Assembly: GCF_003789055.1 (NCBI RefSeq)
Contig: NZ_ML119087.1
Coordinates: 1 to 64,000 of the forward strand
Direction of reading: 5' to 3'
DNA length: 64,000 bases
From: Histidinibacterium lentulum
GTDB taxonomy: Bacteria; Pseudomonadota; Alphaproteobacteria; Rhodobacterales; Rhodobacteraceae
Positions 1-6,427 of this stretch are shown piece after piece. A program made the position numbers and the translations under genes. Below the pieces are notes generated by a model, which made no database searches, was not told the DNA's origin, and saw only the letters and a program-made list of their open reading frames with translations. The stretch's first letter is position 1. Each line of letters begins with the position of its first letter.

Positions 1-99
1 ATCCTCGCCCGGATCGGCGACCACAAGATCAACCGCCTCGACGACCTGCTGCCGTGGAACTGGGTGCCGCTCACTCAGGAGGACAAGGCCGTCGCCTGA
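1..99 (+). pseudogene. IS66-family transposase, C-terminal end (cut by window edge)
   Basis: Frame 1 reads to a stop at 97-99 and encodes a short tail (ILARIGDHKINRLDDLLPWNW followed by about 11 residues) that resembles the conserved end of IS66-family TnpC transposases, where a DELLPWNW-like motif precedes the stop. Only 32 residues are in the window, so it cannot be said whether the gene is intact upstream. About 25 bp after the stop the sequence switches abruptly into IS3 orfB, so this is the right end of an IS66-like element inserted into that gene. Confidence 0.6.
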
Positions 100-124
100 G
101 CTGCGGTCCTAACCGGCCGGTTAC
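100..124 (+). mobile_element. Probable right end of the IS66-like element
   Basis: Downstream of the transposase stop, homology to IS3 orfB on the other strand resumes immediately after a sequence ending ...ggttac. IS66 elements typically have tips reading GTAA/TTAC, so the boundary is placed at about 124. The 8-bp target duplication cannot be tested because the left end lies outside the window. Confidence 0.45.
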
Positions 125-535
125 GAACCGCCGCCCGCAGGACAGCGCATCAGACACGAAGTCGAGGCTCCAGCGCTGGTTCGGGCCCTGCGGGATCGCC
201 ATCGGTGCCCGCGTCCCGAGCGCACGTTTCCGGCCGCCGCGCCTGCGCACCGTGAGCCGGTCTTCGCGGTAGATGCGGTAGAGCTTCTTCCAGTTCACCT
301 CCCAGCCTTCGCGGCGGAGCAGGATGTGGAGGCGGCGGTATCCGAACCGCCGCCGTTCCGACGACAGCTCGCGCAGGCGTCGTCGCAGTGCCCCGTCGTG
401 GCCCCGCGTCGAACGATACCGGTAGACACGTGGATCAATCCCGACGAGCGCACAGGCGCGCCTCTGGGAATAGCCTTTCTCGGTGATGGCCCAGCTCACG
501 GCAGATCTGCTCGAACTGGGCCTCAGAAGTTTTTT
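125..535 (-). pseudogene. IS3-family orfB transposase, truncated by IS66-like insertion
   Basis: On the minus strand this encodes the N-terminal part of an IS3-family OrfB: a helix-rich segment (EKGYSQRRACALVGIDPRVYRY), the HTH_21-like region (RRFGYRRLHILLRREGW) and the start of the rve integrase core (PNQRWSLDFVSD, first catalytic Asp). The reading then breaks at about 125 where IS66-like DNA begins, so the remaining DDE catalytic residues are missing here. It begins at a run of A's on the minus strand (529-535, AAAAAAC), the usual -1 frameshift site that fuses OrfA to OrfB in this family. Non-functional as it stands. Confidence 0.8.
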
Positions 536-671
536 CCGAGCATCTCGCGCAGCGTCGAGACATCCAGCATCGACTCCGCAAGGAGCTTCTTCAGCTTGGC
601 GTTCTCGTCCTCGAGCGCCTTCAGCCGTCGAGCGTCCGAGACCTCCAGCCCGCCATACCTGGCCTTCCACT
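523..671 (-). pseudogene. IS3-family orfA, C-terminal half
   Basis: The minus strand encodes KWKARYGGLEVSDARRLKAL followed by a leucine-zipper-like stretch ending in GKNF and a stop. This is the typical C-terminal coiled-coil half of IS3 OrfA. Its N-terminal half lies beyond the IS110-type insertion at 1992-2106. The stop overlaps the slippery A-rich sequence that leads into orfB. Residues upstream of KWK in this frame come from the IS110 element and are not part of the protein. Confidence 0.8.
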
Positions 672-737
672 TGATGGGATGGACGGCTCTCCCACCCCGG
701 TCGCAAGATCGGGGTATCGAAGACACAGGAGGGAAGG

Positions 738-1754
738 ATGACTATCAAGACCATCGGGATTGATCTCGCCAAGAACGTATTCGAGTTGTGCGGATTGGAT
801 GAACATGGAGAAATCCAGCTCCGCCGCCGCGTGCGACGAGAAACGCTACTGCGGGCCGTGGGGGAGATCCCGGCCTGCGTGATCGGCATCGAAGCCTGCA
901 CCGGGGCCTTTCTCTGGCAGCGGCAGTTCGAGGCCCTCGGTCACGAAGTCAGGATCGTCGCCCCCCAGCATGTCAAACCCTTTCGGCGGCGGCAGAAGAA
1001 TGACCGCAATGACGCCGAGGCGATTGCCATCGCCGTCATCCAGCCCCGCATGCGCTTCGTGCCGAAGAAAAGTGTAGCCCAGCAGGACATCCAATCCCTC
1101 CATCGGGCCCGTCGGCGCATGGTCAACCACCGGACCGCGCTGGTCAGCCAGATGCGGGGAATTCTCCTGGATCGAGGCATCGCCTTTGGACAATCGATCA
1201 CGCGCGCCCGGCGCATGATCCCCGAGATCGTCAACGATCAAAGCAACGATCTGTCAGGGCTTTGCCGTGAGATCCTGCGCTCACTTCTGGAACTGATGAG
1301 CGAAATCGACAAGCGGGTGCAGGAGTTCGACCGGCGCATCGATGAGGTCTTCCGCGCGAACGAGGCCTGCCAGCGCGTTGGACGGATCCGCGGCGTTGGC
1401 CCCAAGACCGCCACCGCCGTCATTGCCGCAGTGGGTGACGGGCGCGATTTTGACAACGGGCGTCACATGGCCGCCTGGCTAGGGCTGGTCCCACGTCAGC
1501 ATTCCAGCGGAGATCGGACGGTCCTGATGGGGATCAGCAAGCGCGGCGACCAGCACCTGAGGACCCTGCTGGTCCATGGCGCCCGTGCCGTCGTGCGAAC
1601 CGCGGTCGGAAAGACCGATCGGTTCAGCCGGTGGGTGAATGAACTGCGGGAACGCCGAGGGATGAACCGAGCCATTGTCGCCGTCGCCAACAAGAATGCG
1701 CGGATCATCTGGGCGCTGCTGGCCAGAAATGAGGAATACCGTCCCGCGACCTGA
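738..1754 (+). CDS. IS110-family transposase (IS1111 subgroup)
   Basis: A 338-residue protein of typical length for the family. The N-terminal RuvC-like DEDD domain shows D in GIDLAKNVF (about residue 8), E in VIGIEACTGAF (about 52) and the DxxD pair in KNDRNDAEAIAIA (about 90). The C-terminal transposase_20 domain carries the helix-hairpin-like RGVGPKTATAVIA and the presumed nucleophilic serine in RQHSSGDRT. A strong Shine-Dalgarno (aggaggga) lies 7-8 bp before the ATG. No frameshift or missing motif is visible, so the element may be active. Family knowledge: recombination is directed by an element-encoded structured RNA. Confidence 0.93.
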   Translation: MTIKTIGIDLAKNVFELCGLDEHGEIQLRRRVRRETLLRAVGEIPACVIGIEACTGAFLWQRQFEALGHEVRIVAPQHVKPFRRRQKNDRNDAEAIAIAVIQPRMRFVPKKSVAQQDIQSLHRARRRMVNHRTALVSQMRGILLDRGIAFGQSITRARRMIPEIVNDQSNDLSGLCREILRSLLELMSEIDKRVQEFDRRIDEVFRANEACQRVGRIRGVGPKTATAVIAAVGDGRDFDNGRHMAAWLGLVPRQHSSGDRTVLMGISKRGDQHLRTLLVHGARAVVRTAVGKTDRFSRWVNELRERRGMNRAIVAVANKNARIIWALLARNEEYRPAT

Positions 1755-1759
1755 TGCGT

Positions 1760-1971
1760 GACGGTCCGAGGTGCAGGCGAAAGAGGAAATGAGTCGACCG
1801 GACGGACCCGGTGCATGGAGAACCTGGCTTTTATAAAGGCCCAAGAGGCCGGCCATTTGTTGAGGGCCATGCTTCGCGGATTACCCATTTGGGCGCGCCA
1901 CCATCGACCGGCGACGCCGGATAGATGTCAGCACCCGTCACGCTCGATTACTGCTTCGGAACGCTTGCAAA
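1760..1971 (+). ncRNA. Candidate bridge RNA (seekRNA) of the IS1111-type element
   Basis: The long right non-coding end between transposase stop and inverted repeat is where IS1111-type elements encode their guide RNA. It contains several self-complementary segments, for example ggcc...gggcc around 1848-1867. Within the loop, ccatttgttga (1853-1863) matches the reconstructed target strand ccacttgtaga at 9 of 11 positions, one mismatch being compatible with a G-U pair. Ends, fold and guide assignment are inference; no transcript can be seen from sequence. Confidence 0.45.
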
Positions 1972-1991
1972 GGGAGAGCCATCCATAGATG

Positions 1992-2106
1992 TAGAACGTC
2001 GGCTCGCTCACACCGTGCTTGCGGCAGAGTTCCGCCGCGCTCAGCCCGGCCTGGTGCTCCTTCAGAATGCCAATGATGTGTTCTTCGCTGAACCTGCTGC
2101 GCTTCA
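1992..2106 (-). pseudogene. IS3-family orfA, N-terminal half
   Basis: The minus strand starts at an ATG at 2106 and encodes MKRSRFSEEHIIGILKEHQA, then a helix-turn-helix (AELCRKHGVSEPTFY), the DNA-binding domain of IS3 OrfA. The frame is interrupted at TFY by the IS110-type insertion and resumes at 671 on the far side. The upstream sequence has a purine-rich Shine-Dalgarno (gaggagacgg). Confidence 0.85.
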
Positions 2107-2160
2107 TCGTCCGTCTCCTCTGTCGAGGAACAGACTAACCTCAGAGTGAGGAGGTTTCAG

Positions 2161-2172
2161 GGGAGCAGGTCA
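2161..2172 (-). repeat. Terminal inverted repeat of the IS3-family element
   Basis: Read on the minus strand the end is TGACCTGCTCCC, fitting the TGA-starting termini of many IS3-family elements. Immediately outside it (from 2173) the reading frame of a serine recombinase begins, so this is taken as the element boundary. The opposite end of the IS3 copy lies beyond the window, across the IS66-like insertion. Confidence 0.6.
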
Positions 2173-2934
2173 GCGCGCCCCGCTACCCGCCGCTCGAAGT
2201 TTCTTCTGTCGGGACTGCTGTTCTGTAAGTGCTGTGGCGGGAAGCTGACGATCGCCGGAACCGGCGACCGCCGCTACTACTACTGCCAGACAGCGAAGCA
2301 ACAGGGGCCGAGTCGTTGTGTCGGAATGACCGGGCTCCGCCAGCTCGATGCCGAGGCCGTGGTCCTTTCCGGATTGAAGAAGGACCTCATGCAGCCCGCC
2401 GCTTTCGAAGTCTTCCGGCAGGATTATGCGGCCGCACTCAGGGAAGCCGTAAAGGGCGTTGGTGCGGAGAAGCAGGGGCTCGAGCGTAGCCTGAAGAAGC
2501 TGGAGAAGCAGATCGGAAATGCAACCGCCGCGATCCTGGGTGGTCTCAATAGCCCTGCACTCCTGAGCGAACTCAAGAAGGCCGAGGAACAGAAGGCCGA
2601 GCTCGTCGAGCGACTGGCGCGGGTAGATCTTCCCGAGCCTGAGCTGCCCGCGGATCTCGATCGGCTCTATGCCGAGCTGGTGCGCAATCTCAAAGCCACG
2701 ATGGCTGACCCCAAGCTGATCCAGCAGGCCATCGACGTCATGAAGGTGTTGGTGGAGAAGATCGTGGTCGAGGAGCTGCCCGAGGGCGGTCATGTGCTCG
2801 ATCTGCAAGGAAACCTCGCGCGGATGCTCAGGGCATCCGCGCCCAACCATGATTGGTCTGGGCTGGGATCTTCGAAAAGTTCGCTGGATTTGGTTGCGGG
2901 GGTAGGATTTGAACCTACGACCTTCAGGTTATGA
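2173..2934 (+). pseudogene. Large serine recombinase, C-terminal remnant
   Basis: About 253 residues: a recombinase zinc-beta-ribbon (FLLSGLLFCKCCGG ... YYYCQTAKQQGPSRCVG, with the CxxC and later C ligands), followed by a long coiled-coil (EKQGLERSLKKLEKQIGNAT onward) typical of large serine recombinases. The catalytic N-terminal resolvase domain is missing; it was separated or lost when the IS3 element inserted at 2172. The frame continues straight into the 47-bp tRNA-fMet-derived repeat and ends with GVGFEPTTFRL, a translation of tRNA 3' sequence. This suggests an older island that used the same integration site. Not functional as it stands. Confidence 0.8.
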
Positions 2935-2935
2935 G
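2889..2935 (-). repeat. attL: 47-bp copy of the tRNA-fMet 3' half
   Basis: Identical over 47 bp to 21003-21049. It covers the tRNA from the anticodon (CAT) through the T arm to the CCA end, but the 5' half of the tRNA is absent. With the intact gene at the other end this is the classic signature of tyrosine-integrase insertion into a tRNA 3' end. Confidence 0.92.
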
Positions 2936-3058
2936 GCAACCCGACGGGGCCGGAATAGTCTTTCAATAGCAAATATTTAGAGGAATTCTTGGCTCGCGAC
3001 GTCGGCGTCGTGTCGCACGGAGCAGACGCAAATCATTGGGAAGTAACGGGAAAGCCGC

Positions 3059-3802
3059 ATGTTCATGAATCAGCGAACCTTGGTAGTTTACAGCCTGCTG
3101 GCCGATTATGTGCGCAGCCCTTCCCTGCGTCACATGCGAGAGCAGCGCTCCCTGGCCAAACTGGCCCTCGAAATCGTCACGAAACTCGATCAGGACAGCT
3201 CTGTCTGGAGGAAGTGGGAAGGCCCGCGGGACAAGGTCCTGGCCTCGGCGATAGACTGCTGGATCCCGAAGGACGACATGCTCGCCTTCCTGAATGGCCT
3301 GCCTGGCCCGGTCCTGACGATGACCGATCTCGAGCAGCGCATGAAGGCCATGATCGAGGAGGAATACCTCGGAGATCCGGAACCGAAGCTCGAGGCCGAA
3401 TGTCTGGCCATCTACCAGGCCGATAAAGAGGCTGGCACGGAAATGCCCGCTATCATCGGGCGCCTGTCGGATTACGTGGGCGCGCAGTGGCAGCGTCTGC
3501 GCGACGAGGAGCGTGCGGAGGCCGAGCGGCGGTCGGAAGAGGCGCGACTGGAGCGGGAGCGGCGGCTCCTGTCCTACGCCGATTGCCCATGGACCCAGAT
3601 CAAGGGCTCGAAATTCTTCTATTGCCGCAAGAACGGCCGGGTCTTCCAGCTCAAGCCCAACAGCGACAAAAGCCTGACGCTCTATCGGGTGCAGGAGGTC
3701 GACGACGCCGCCAGCGGCGACATGATTGGCCGCTATCGATCCCGCGGGGATGCCAGCAAGGTGGTGGCAAAGGCGGCCTATGAGCCCGAGCCATTTCGGT
3801 AG
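3059..3802 (+). CDS. Island-encoded protein of unknown function
   Basis: 247 residues with no motif I recognise. The N-terminal two thirds are mixed alpha/acidic. Residues about 150-180 form a highly charged E/R-rich helix, probably coiled coil (EERAEAERRSEEARLERERR). The C-terminal 65 residues (CPWTQIKGSKFFYCRKNGRVFQL) look like a small compact beta domain with two cysteines. A purine-rich gggaaag lies about 7 bp before the ATG, with an AT-rich stretch near 2960-2985 that could hold a promoter. It lies between attL and the integrase and faces it convergently, a usual place for satellite cargo. Alternative start at 3065. Confidence 0.7.
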   Translation: MFMNQRTLVVYSLLADYVRSPSLRHMREQRSLAKLALEIVTKLDQDSSVWRKWEGPRDKVLASAIDCWIPKDDMLAFLNGLPGPVLTMTDLEQRMKAMIEEEYLGDPEPKLEAECLAIYQADKEAGTEMPAIIGRLSDYVGAQWQRLRDEERAEAERRSEEARLERERRLLSYADCPWTQIKGSKFFYCRKNGRVFQLKPNSDKSLTLYRVQEVDDAASGDMIGRYRSRGDASKVVAKAAYEPEPFR

Positions 3803-3899
3803 AGCGGCTCCAAGCCCCGCCACAGGGGCGTTGGAGAGGGCCGATCCCGGCCATACGGGTGAACCGGGCGAAGCATCCAGCAGCCGCCGCTCGGCCCAC

Positions 3900-5003
3900 T
3901 CACCCCAGCAGCTTGGCCTCGACCTCGGCCATGGCGTTCTGGTGGTCGGGCGACGGGAACAGGTGGCCGTAGCGCTCCATGGTCATCTGGATCGAGGAAT
4001 GGCCTGCGAAGGTCATCACCTCCTTGATCGAGAAGCCCTGCTCGATCCAGAGCGACACCGCGAAATGGCGCAGGTCGTGCCAGCGCAGTTTCACGCCGAC
4101 CTGCTCCTGCAGCTTTCGGAACCGAGATTGCGTGTTGGTGTGCTGGAGGACGCCGCCGCGAGGCGCGGGGAAGACCAGCCCGAGGTCGCTCCTCGGGCAG
4201 CGCAGTTTCCAGCGGCGAAGCGCGTTCAGCACCATTGGCCCGGCGGGGATGTCGCGATAGCCCGCGCGCGATTTTGGCTCGCCCATCTGGTTGTAGGCGT
4301 CGGCGCGCTGGCGCACGTGGATGAAGCCCTTGTCGAAATCGACGTCCTGCCAGCGCAGGCCGCGCAGTTCCGAGGCGCGCAGGCCGGTCAGCGCCGAGAC
4401 GATCAGGTGCGGTTTGAAGTCCTCGTCGGCCGCCTCGATCAGCGCGCGGATCGTCTCCTTCGACGGCACCGGCGCCTTGTAGTCGATCCGGCTCGACTTG
4501 ATCACCCGCACGCCCTGCGCGGCGTTGGTGAAGAGCTGGCCGTTGTCGATGGCGTGGTCGAGGATGAGCTTCAGCACCGAGAGCGCGCGCCGCGTCAGAT
4601 GCTCGGACCGGCCGTTCAGCAGCAGCCGGTCGCGGAACTCGTTCACATGGCGGCGGGTCAGCTGGACGATCAGCTTGTCCCCGATCCCGATTTCGGGAAC
4701 CGTAATGTGCAGCCGCACATAGTCGCTATAGCCGCGGAGCGTGGACCGCTCCATCCGCCGCCCCGTCTTGCAGCGCACCTCGCAATGGTCGAGCCACGCC
4801 TTGGCGGCGTCGGCCACGGTGATGCTCTCGCTGTCGGCCAGATAGGTGTTGTTGGCGACGAGCGAGCGGACCTTCACAAGATAGACGTCGGCGTCCTTCC
4901 GGCGCGGGAACAGCTTCGAGCGGCGTTTGCCGGCCTGGTCGGTGAAATCCACCTGCCAGCGCACCAGGCCCGAGGGCAGTGTTCGCTTCCGGATCGTCGC
5001 CAT
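3900..5003 (-). CDS. int: Tyrosine recombinase (integrase) of the island
   Basis: 367 residues. N-terminal Arm-binding-like segment (MATIRKRTLPSGLVRWQVDF), SAM-like core-binding domain (about 55-150), then the catalytic domain with Arg in TGLRASELRGLRW, HDLRH (HxxR), the GHSS His and the Tyr in MERYGHLF. All expected catalytic residues are present. Start chosen at the ATG at 5003 because agggaaaa lies just upstream; a longer frame to 5060 has weaker support. It presumably catalyses insertion into and excision from tRNA-fMet between the 47-bp repeats, although it is separated from attL by one gene. The divergent region 5004-5190 probably controls it. Confidence 0.92.
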   Translation of the reverse strand: MATIRKRTLPSGLVRWQVDFTDQAGKRRSKLFPRRKDADVYLVKVRSLVANNTYLADSESITVADAAKAWLDHCEVRCKTGRRMERSTLRGYSDYVRLHITVPEIGIGDKLIVQLTRRHVNEFRDRLLLNGRSEHLTRRALSVLKLILDHAIDNGQLFTNAAQGVRVIKSSRIDYKAPVPSKETIRALIEAADEDFKPHLIVSALTGLRASELRGLRWQDVDFDKGFIHVRQRADAYNQMGEPKSRAGYRDIPAGPMVLNALRRWKLRCPRSDLGLVFPAPRGGVLQHTNTQSRFRKLQEQVGVKLRWHDLRHFAVSLWIEQGFSIKEVMTFAGHSSIQMTMERYGHLFPSPDHQNAMAEVEAKLLG

Positions 5004-5118
5004 CCGATTTTCCCTTTTCCTGACAATGTGTTGAGCATCGTCAGCCTTCCGCATTGCCATTCTTCTTCCGGCATAGCGAGGCGAAACCGACCGCCTCGGA
5101 AGCCACTAATGGATTTTT

Positions 5119-5168
5119 AGTCCGAAACCCTCTTGTGCGCCAGAGGTTTTGAACTTAAAGTCTGAAAC
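5119..5168 (+). promoter_or_regulatory. Direct repeat in the int/early-gene divergent region (candidate operator)
   Basis: agtccgaaac (5119-5128) and agtctgaaac (5159-5168) match at 9 of 10 positions and are spaced exactly 40 bp start to start, about four helical turns, within the relatively AT-rich divergent intergenic region. Candidate binding sites for the AlpA-like protein or another island regulator; function is inference. Confidence 0.35.
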
Positions 5169-5190
5169 AAGCTCAGGAGACCCCGCCGCG

Positions 5191-5841
5191 ATGGCAAAGC
5201 TCAGCGACCTCATCCCCACCCTCGCGCAGGTTCTGCCGATGCCCGAGCAGACGGTGTCGGTGATCGCGCGCGCGCTGCGGAAGGAGCGACTGATCTCCAC
5301 CGGCGGGCGCGGGCCCGGCGCGGCCGACATGACGCCCGAGGACTGCGCTCGGCTGCTGCTCGCGATCATGGCTGCCGATCAGGTGAAGGACGCGGTCGAG
5401 GCATCGGAGCGGTTCTGGGACTTCCCCGTCGAGGACCTGCACAGCCAGGACACCATGCCCGAGGACGAGCATGACGCCTGGCTCCCGCTGCCCGATGCCA
5501 TGCGAGCGCTGACGCAGGTCAGGACATTCGGGGAGATGCTGGCCGGGCTGATCGCGGCGGCGCGGGACGGTGCGCTCGACGCGGCGCTCGGCGGCGTGAT
5601 GCTCCCCTTCATGAAGATCGAGGTCGAGCGGCGGTTCCACACCGCGTCCGTCTCCCTCGCCGGGTCCAGCGACGGGCTGCTGCCCGACCGGACCGTGATC
5701 ATCGCCAGCTTCGCGCCGCCGAAGGCGCAGCTGCGAAAGCTGATGGAGGCATCCGGATTTCACGAGGGCGGCGATGCGATGGTCACGTTCGCCGTCAGTC
5801 AGAGAACGATCATCGCGCTCGGCGCGCTGATCCGCACCTAG
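5191..5841 (+). CDS. Phage-type early protein, possible winged-helix DNA binder
   Basis: 216 residues from the ATG at 5191, preceded by caggaga; the frame is open further upstream. The N-terminal 60 residues (LIPTLAQVLPMPEQTVSVIARALRKERLI, then STGGRGPGAADMTPEDCARL) look like a helix-turn-helix/winged-helix domain of a kind found in alphaproteobacterial prophage early regions. The rest has no recognised motif. First gene of the rightward operon, 11 bp before the AlpA-like gene, so probably regulatory or replication-associated. Function not known. Confidence 0.75.
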   Translation: MAKLSDLIPTLAQVLPMPEQTVSVIARALRKERLISTGGRGPGAADMTPEDCARLLLAIMAADQVKDAVEASERFWDFPVEDLHSQDTMPEDEHDAWLPLPDAMRALTQVRTFGEMLAGLIAAARDGALDAALGGVMLPFMKIEVERRFHTASVSLAGSSDGLLPDRTVIIASFAPPKAQLRKLMEASGFHEGGDAMVTFAVSQRTIIALGALIRT

Positions 5842-5852
5842 GAGGACAGGAC

Positions 5853-6098
5853 ATGCAGGAGCATTTGCGGGCTGGACCCGCCACAGGAGAGGTTTGCCCG
5901 ACGCTTGCCGAGGATCTGCTGCGAGGCGCGGACGCCATCGCGCTCTTCGTCTTCGGCGACGCGAAGGAGCGGCGGAAGGTCTACTACTACGCCAGCGAGG
6001 CCAAGGTGCGGATGCCCACGTTCCGCATGGGCAACGTGATCTGCGCTCGGAAATCGAAGCTGATCGGCTGGATCGAGCAGCAGGAGGCCGCGCGATGA
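5853..6098 (+). CDS. AlpA/excisionase-like DNA-binding protein
   Basis: 81 residues. The C-terminal part (RRKVYYYASEAKVRMPTFRMGNVICARKSKLIGWIEQQE) has the pattern of small MerR/AlpA-type winged helix proteins in which a helix-turn-helix is followed by a wing (FRMGNVICARKS) and a short helix. A very good ribosome site (taggaggacagg) precedes the ATG. Its place next to the integrase and before the primase matches the alpA position in Gram-negative phage-inducible islands, where AlpA activates the early operon and excision. The 3' end overlaps the next gene by 4 bp (ATGA). Confidence 0.7.
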   Translation: MQEHLRAGPATGEVCPTLAEDLLRGADAIALFVFGDAKERRKVYYYASEAKVRMPTFRMGNVICARKSKLIGWIEQQEAAR

Positions 6099-6424
6099 GC
6101 GACTTCCGCGTCCCGCTTTCCACCGACGATCACGTTGTCATCGGCAATCGCCTCCGGGAGTGCCGCGACGCGCTGATGCACGTCATGACCTCGGCCGTCC
6201 CCGGAACCCTGACCTATCAGGAAGCCGACCGGTCCCTCGCCGCGCTCGACCGTCTTCGCGCCGAGCTCGAGCACGATCTGCGGGGCACCACGGCGTACGA
6301 GCGCGACCCGCGGCATCTGGCCGGCAAGGTCTACTACGGCTTCGTCCGGTTCGTCGGCAGCGGCGACGGGCCGGAGGAGCATTGGAACGACGACTTCGCC
6401 GCCTGGGTCCTGGACGGGGAGTGA
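6095..6424 (+). CDS. Small island protein of unknown function
   Basis: 109 residues, start ATG overlapping the previous stop (ATGA), so translationally coupled. Predominantly helical N-terminal part (ADRSLAALDRLRAELEHDL) and an acidic C-terminal part (EEHWNDDFAAWVLDGE). No family recognised. Three bases separate it from the primase gene, so it belongs to the replication operon. Confidence 0.65.
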   Translation: MSDFRVPLSTDDHVVIGNRLRECRDALMHVMTSAVPGTLTYQEADRSLAALDRLRAELEHDLRGTTAYERDPRHLAGKVYYGFVRFVGSGDGPEEHWNDDFAAWVLDGE

Positions 6425-6427
6425 ACC

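Larger units (their letters stand above)
674..1991 (+). mobile_element. IS110-family element, IS1111 subgroup, nested in IS3 orfA
   Basis: Boundaries come from reconstructing the interrupted orfA codons TTC-TAC-AAG-TGG: deleting 674-1991 restores a continuous TFYKWK reading with a shared TG at 672-673 and 1990-1991 and no other target duplication. Imperfect inverted repeats (679-693 and 1972-1986, 14 of 15 positions identical) each lie 5 bp inside the tips. Subterminal repeats and absence of a duplication are the hallmarks of the IS1111 subgroup. The left non-coding end is short (about 64 bp) and the right one long (about 237 bp), which in this subgroup is where the guide RNA is encoded. Confidence 0.85.

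Noticed and set aside
71-901. A 276-residue minus-strand frame as a single gene
   Set aside because: It joins IS3 orfB to IS110 DNA and runs into the IS66-like end; only about 125-535 is real orfB.
3726-5120. 464-residue plus-strand frame over the integrase
   Set aside because: It is the antisense shadow of int caused by high GC; int has all catalytic residues.
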